DNA of 6,118 nucleotides from an uncultured Granulosicoccus sp. (lineage in GTDB: Bacteria > Pseudomonadota > Gammaproteobacteria > Granulosicoccales > Granulosicoccaceae), in NCBI GenBank assembly GCA_938016235.1, contig CALLPU010000099.1, forward strand, positions 1 to 6,118. Reading direction: 5' to 3'. Positions 5,493 to 6,118 of the stretch are shown here, piece by piece; position 1 is the stretch's first letter; each line of letters opens with the position of its first letter. Both the position numbers and the translations under genes were made by a program. The notes beneath the pieces were generated by a model, which was not told the DNA's origin, made no database searches, and saw only the letters and a list, made by a program, of their open reading frames with translations.

Positions 5493-6118
5493 GTGCCTGA
5501 GCACTCAAGCGGTGGTGATGCCGAGGTGGCTCACCGTGAGCGCAAATCCCAGTCGTCCCGGCAAGCAGCGGGTAATCAGCCTGATTTCACACCGGGCAAG
5601 GAAACCTATCGACGGCTCTTGACCTACATATCGCCCTATCGCAAGCAGTTCGCCATCGCGGTGTTGGGTATGGTGGGTTATGCGCTGACTGACACGGCGT
5701 TCGCAGCCTTGATGAAACCCATGCTCGACGGCAGTTTCGTTGAGCAGGACAAAACAGCGATATTGATGGTGCCGCTGATGATCATCGGCATATTCATCCT
5801 TCGAGGTGTGGCTGGATTTGCGTCCACGTATTACATCGCCTGGATCGGCTGGCGTGTGATCAAGCAGCTGAGAGGTGAAATATTCAGCAAATACCTGACA
5901 TTGCCCACGTCATTTTATGACAAGGCGTCATCAGGGGAGCTGATCTCCAAGATAACCTTCAACAGCCAGATGGTGGCCAACGCTGCCAGCAGCTCACTGA
6001 CTGTCATGGTGCGGGAGTCGTTAACCGCCATCGGTCTGTTTGCCTTGATGTTCTATCAAAGCTGGCAATTGTCGCTCTCATTCCTGATCATCGGGCCAAT
6101 TATCGGGTTTATCGTGGC
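5493..6118 (+). CDS. msbA: Lipid A export ATP-binding/permease protein MsbA (5' part)
   Basis: This is the N-terminal 208 residues of the ABC half-transporter that flips lipid A-core to the periplasmic face of the inner membrane. The gene is cut by the window end before the nucleotide-binding domain; full MsbA is about 580-600 residues. The sequence matches MsbA closely throughout: ETYRRLL (37-43), the first helix with TDTAFAALMKPMLDGSF (66-82), FILRGVAGFASTYYIAWIG (101-119), LTLPTSFYDKASSGELISKI (135-154), MVRESLTAIGLFALMFY (172-188) and SWQLSLSFLIIGPI (190-203). The GTG at 5493, two bases after the exbD stop, is the only early start that avoids truncation of the reading frame by much. It gives a hydrophilic N-terminus about 25 residues longer than in E. 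coli MsbA. A GTG at 5526 (26 residues before the ETYRRLL block) is an alternative. Neither start has a strong ribosome binding site, which is consistent with coupling to exbD. A lpxK gene would be expected downstream. Confidence 0.94.
   Translation, partial: MPEHSSGGDAEVAHRERKSQSSRQAAGNQPDFTPGKETYRRLLTYISPYRKQFAIAVLGMVGYALTDTAFAALMKPMLDGSFVEQDKTAILMVPLMIIGIFILRGVAGFASTYYIAWIGWRVIKQLRGEIFSKYLTLPTSFYDKASSGELISKITFNSQMVANAASSSLTVMVRESLTAIGLFALMFYQSWQLSLSFLIIGPIIGFIV

Noticed and set aside
1..6118. Mobile element, phage, CRISPR or defence island
   Set aside because: All genes are core envelope or competence genes in a familiar order, and I saw no terminal repeats, recombinase genes or spaced repeat array.

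Overview
This window reads as an ordinary chromosomal cell-envelope locus of a gammaproteobacterium. The evidence is the set and order of genes: a LolC/E-type lipoprotein-release permease, LolD, a DUF2062 membrane protein on the opposite strand, ComEC/Rec2, an ExbB/ExbD pair and MsbA. From memory, closely similar orders (lolC-lolD / DUF2062 / comEC / exbB / exbD / msbA or lpxK) occur in several non-enteric gammaproteobacteria. I cannot name the genus. Base composition looks moderately GC-rich and even across the window. I see no transposase, integrase, tRNA, rRNA, CRISPR array or other sign of recent transfer.

Layout: positions 1-591 (+) hold the last 196 codons of a LolC/LolE-family permease, cut by the window edge. 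After 18 bp comes a complete lolD (610-1299, +). A convergent DUF2062 gene (1863-1285, -) overlaps the lolD 3' end by 15 bp. A short divergent intergenic region (about 1864-1985) separates it from comEC (start at 1956 or 1986, end 4460, +). The exbB-like gene (4448-5077) starts inside the end of comEC, exbD (5074-5490) overlaps exbB by an ATGA, and msbA starts on GTG two bases after the exbD stop and runs off the window at 6118. No stretch longer than about 125 bp lacks a gene.

How the genes work together: LolC/E and LolD form the inner-membrane ABC machine that releases mature lipoproteins to LolA for transfer to the outer membrane. MsbA flips lipid A-core across the inner membrane. ExbB/ExbD form a proton-driven motor of the TonB/Tol type whose partner is not visible here. 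ComEC is the inner-membrane DNA channel of natural transformation and appears to be translated from the same message as exbB-exbD-msbA. The tight overlaps (13 bp, 4 bp, 2 bp gap) suggest one translationally coupled operon comEC-exbB-exbD-msbA, probably continuing into lpxK outside the window.

I did not find a previously undescribed system. The most notable non-coding signals are a perfect 10-bp-arm inverted repeat (4411-4432) directly before the exbB ribosome binding site, a GC-rich hairpin just after lolD (1324-1345), and a small palindrome in the divergent comEC/DUF2062 promoter region (1905-1915).
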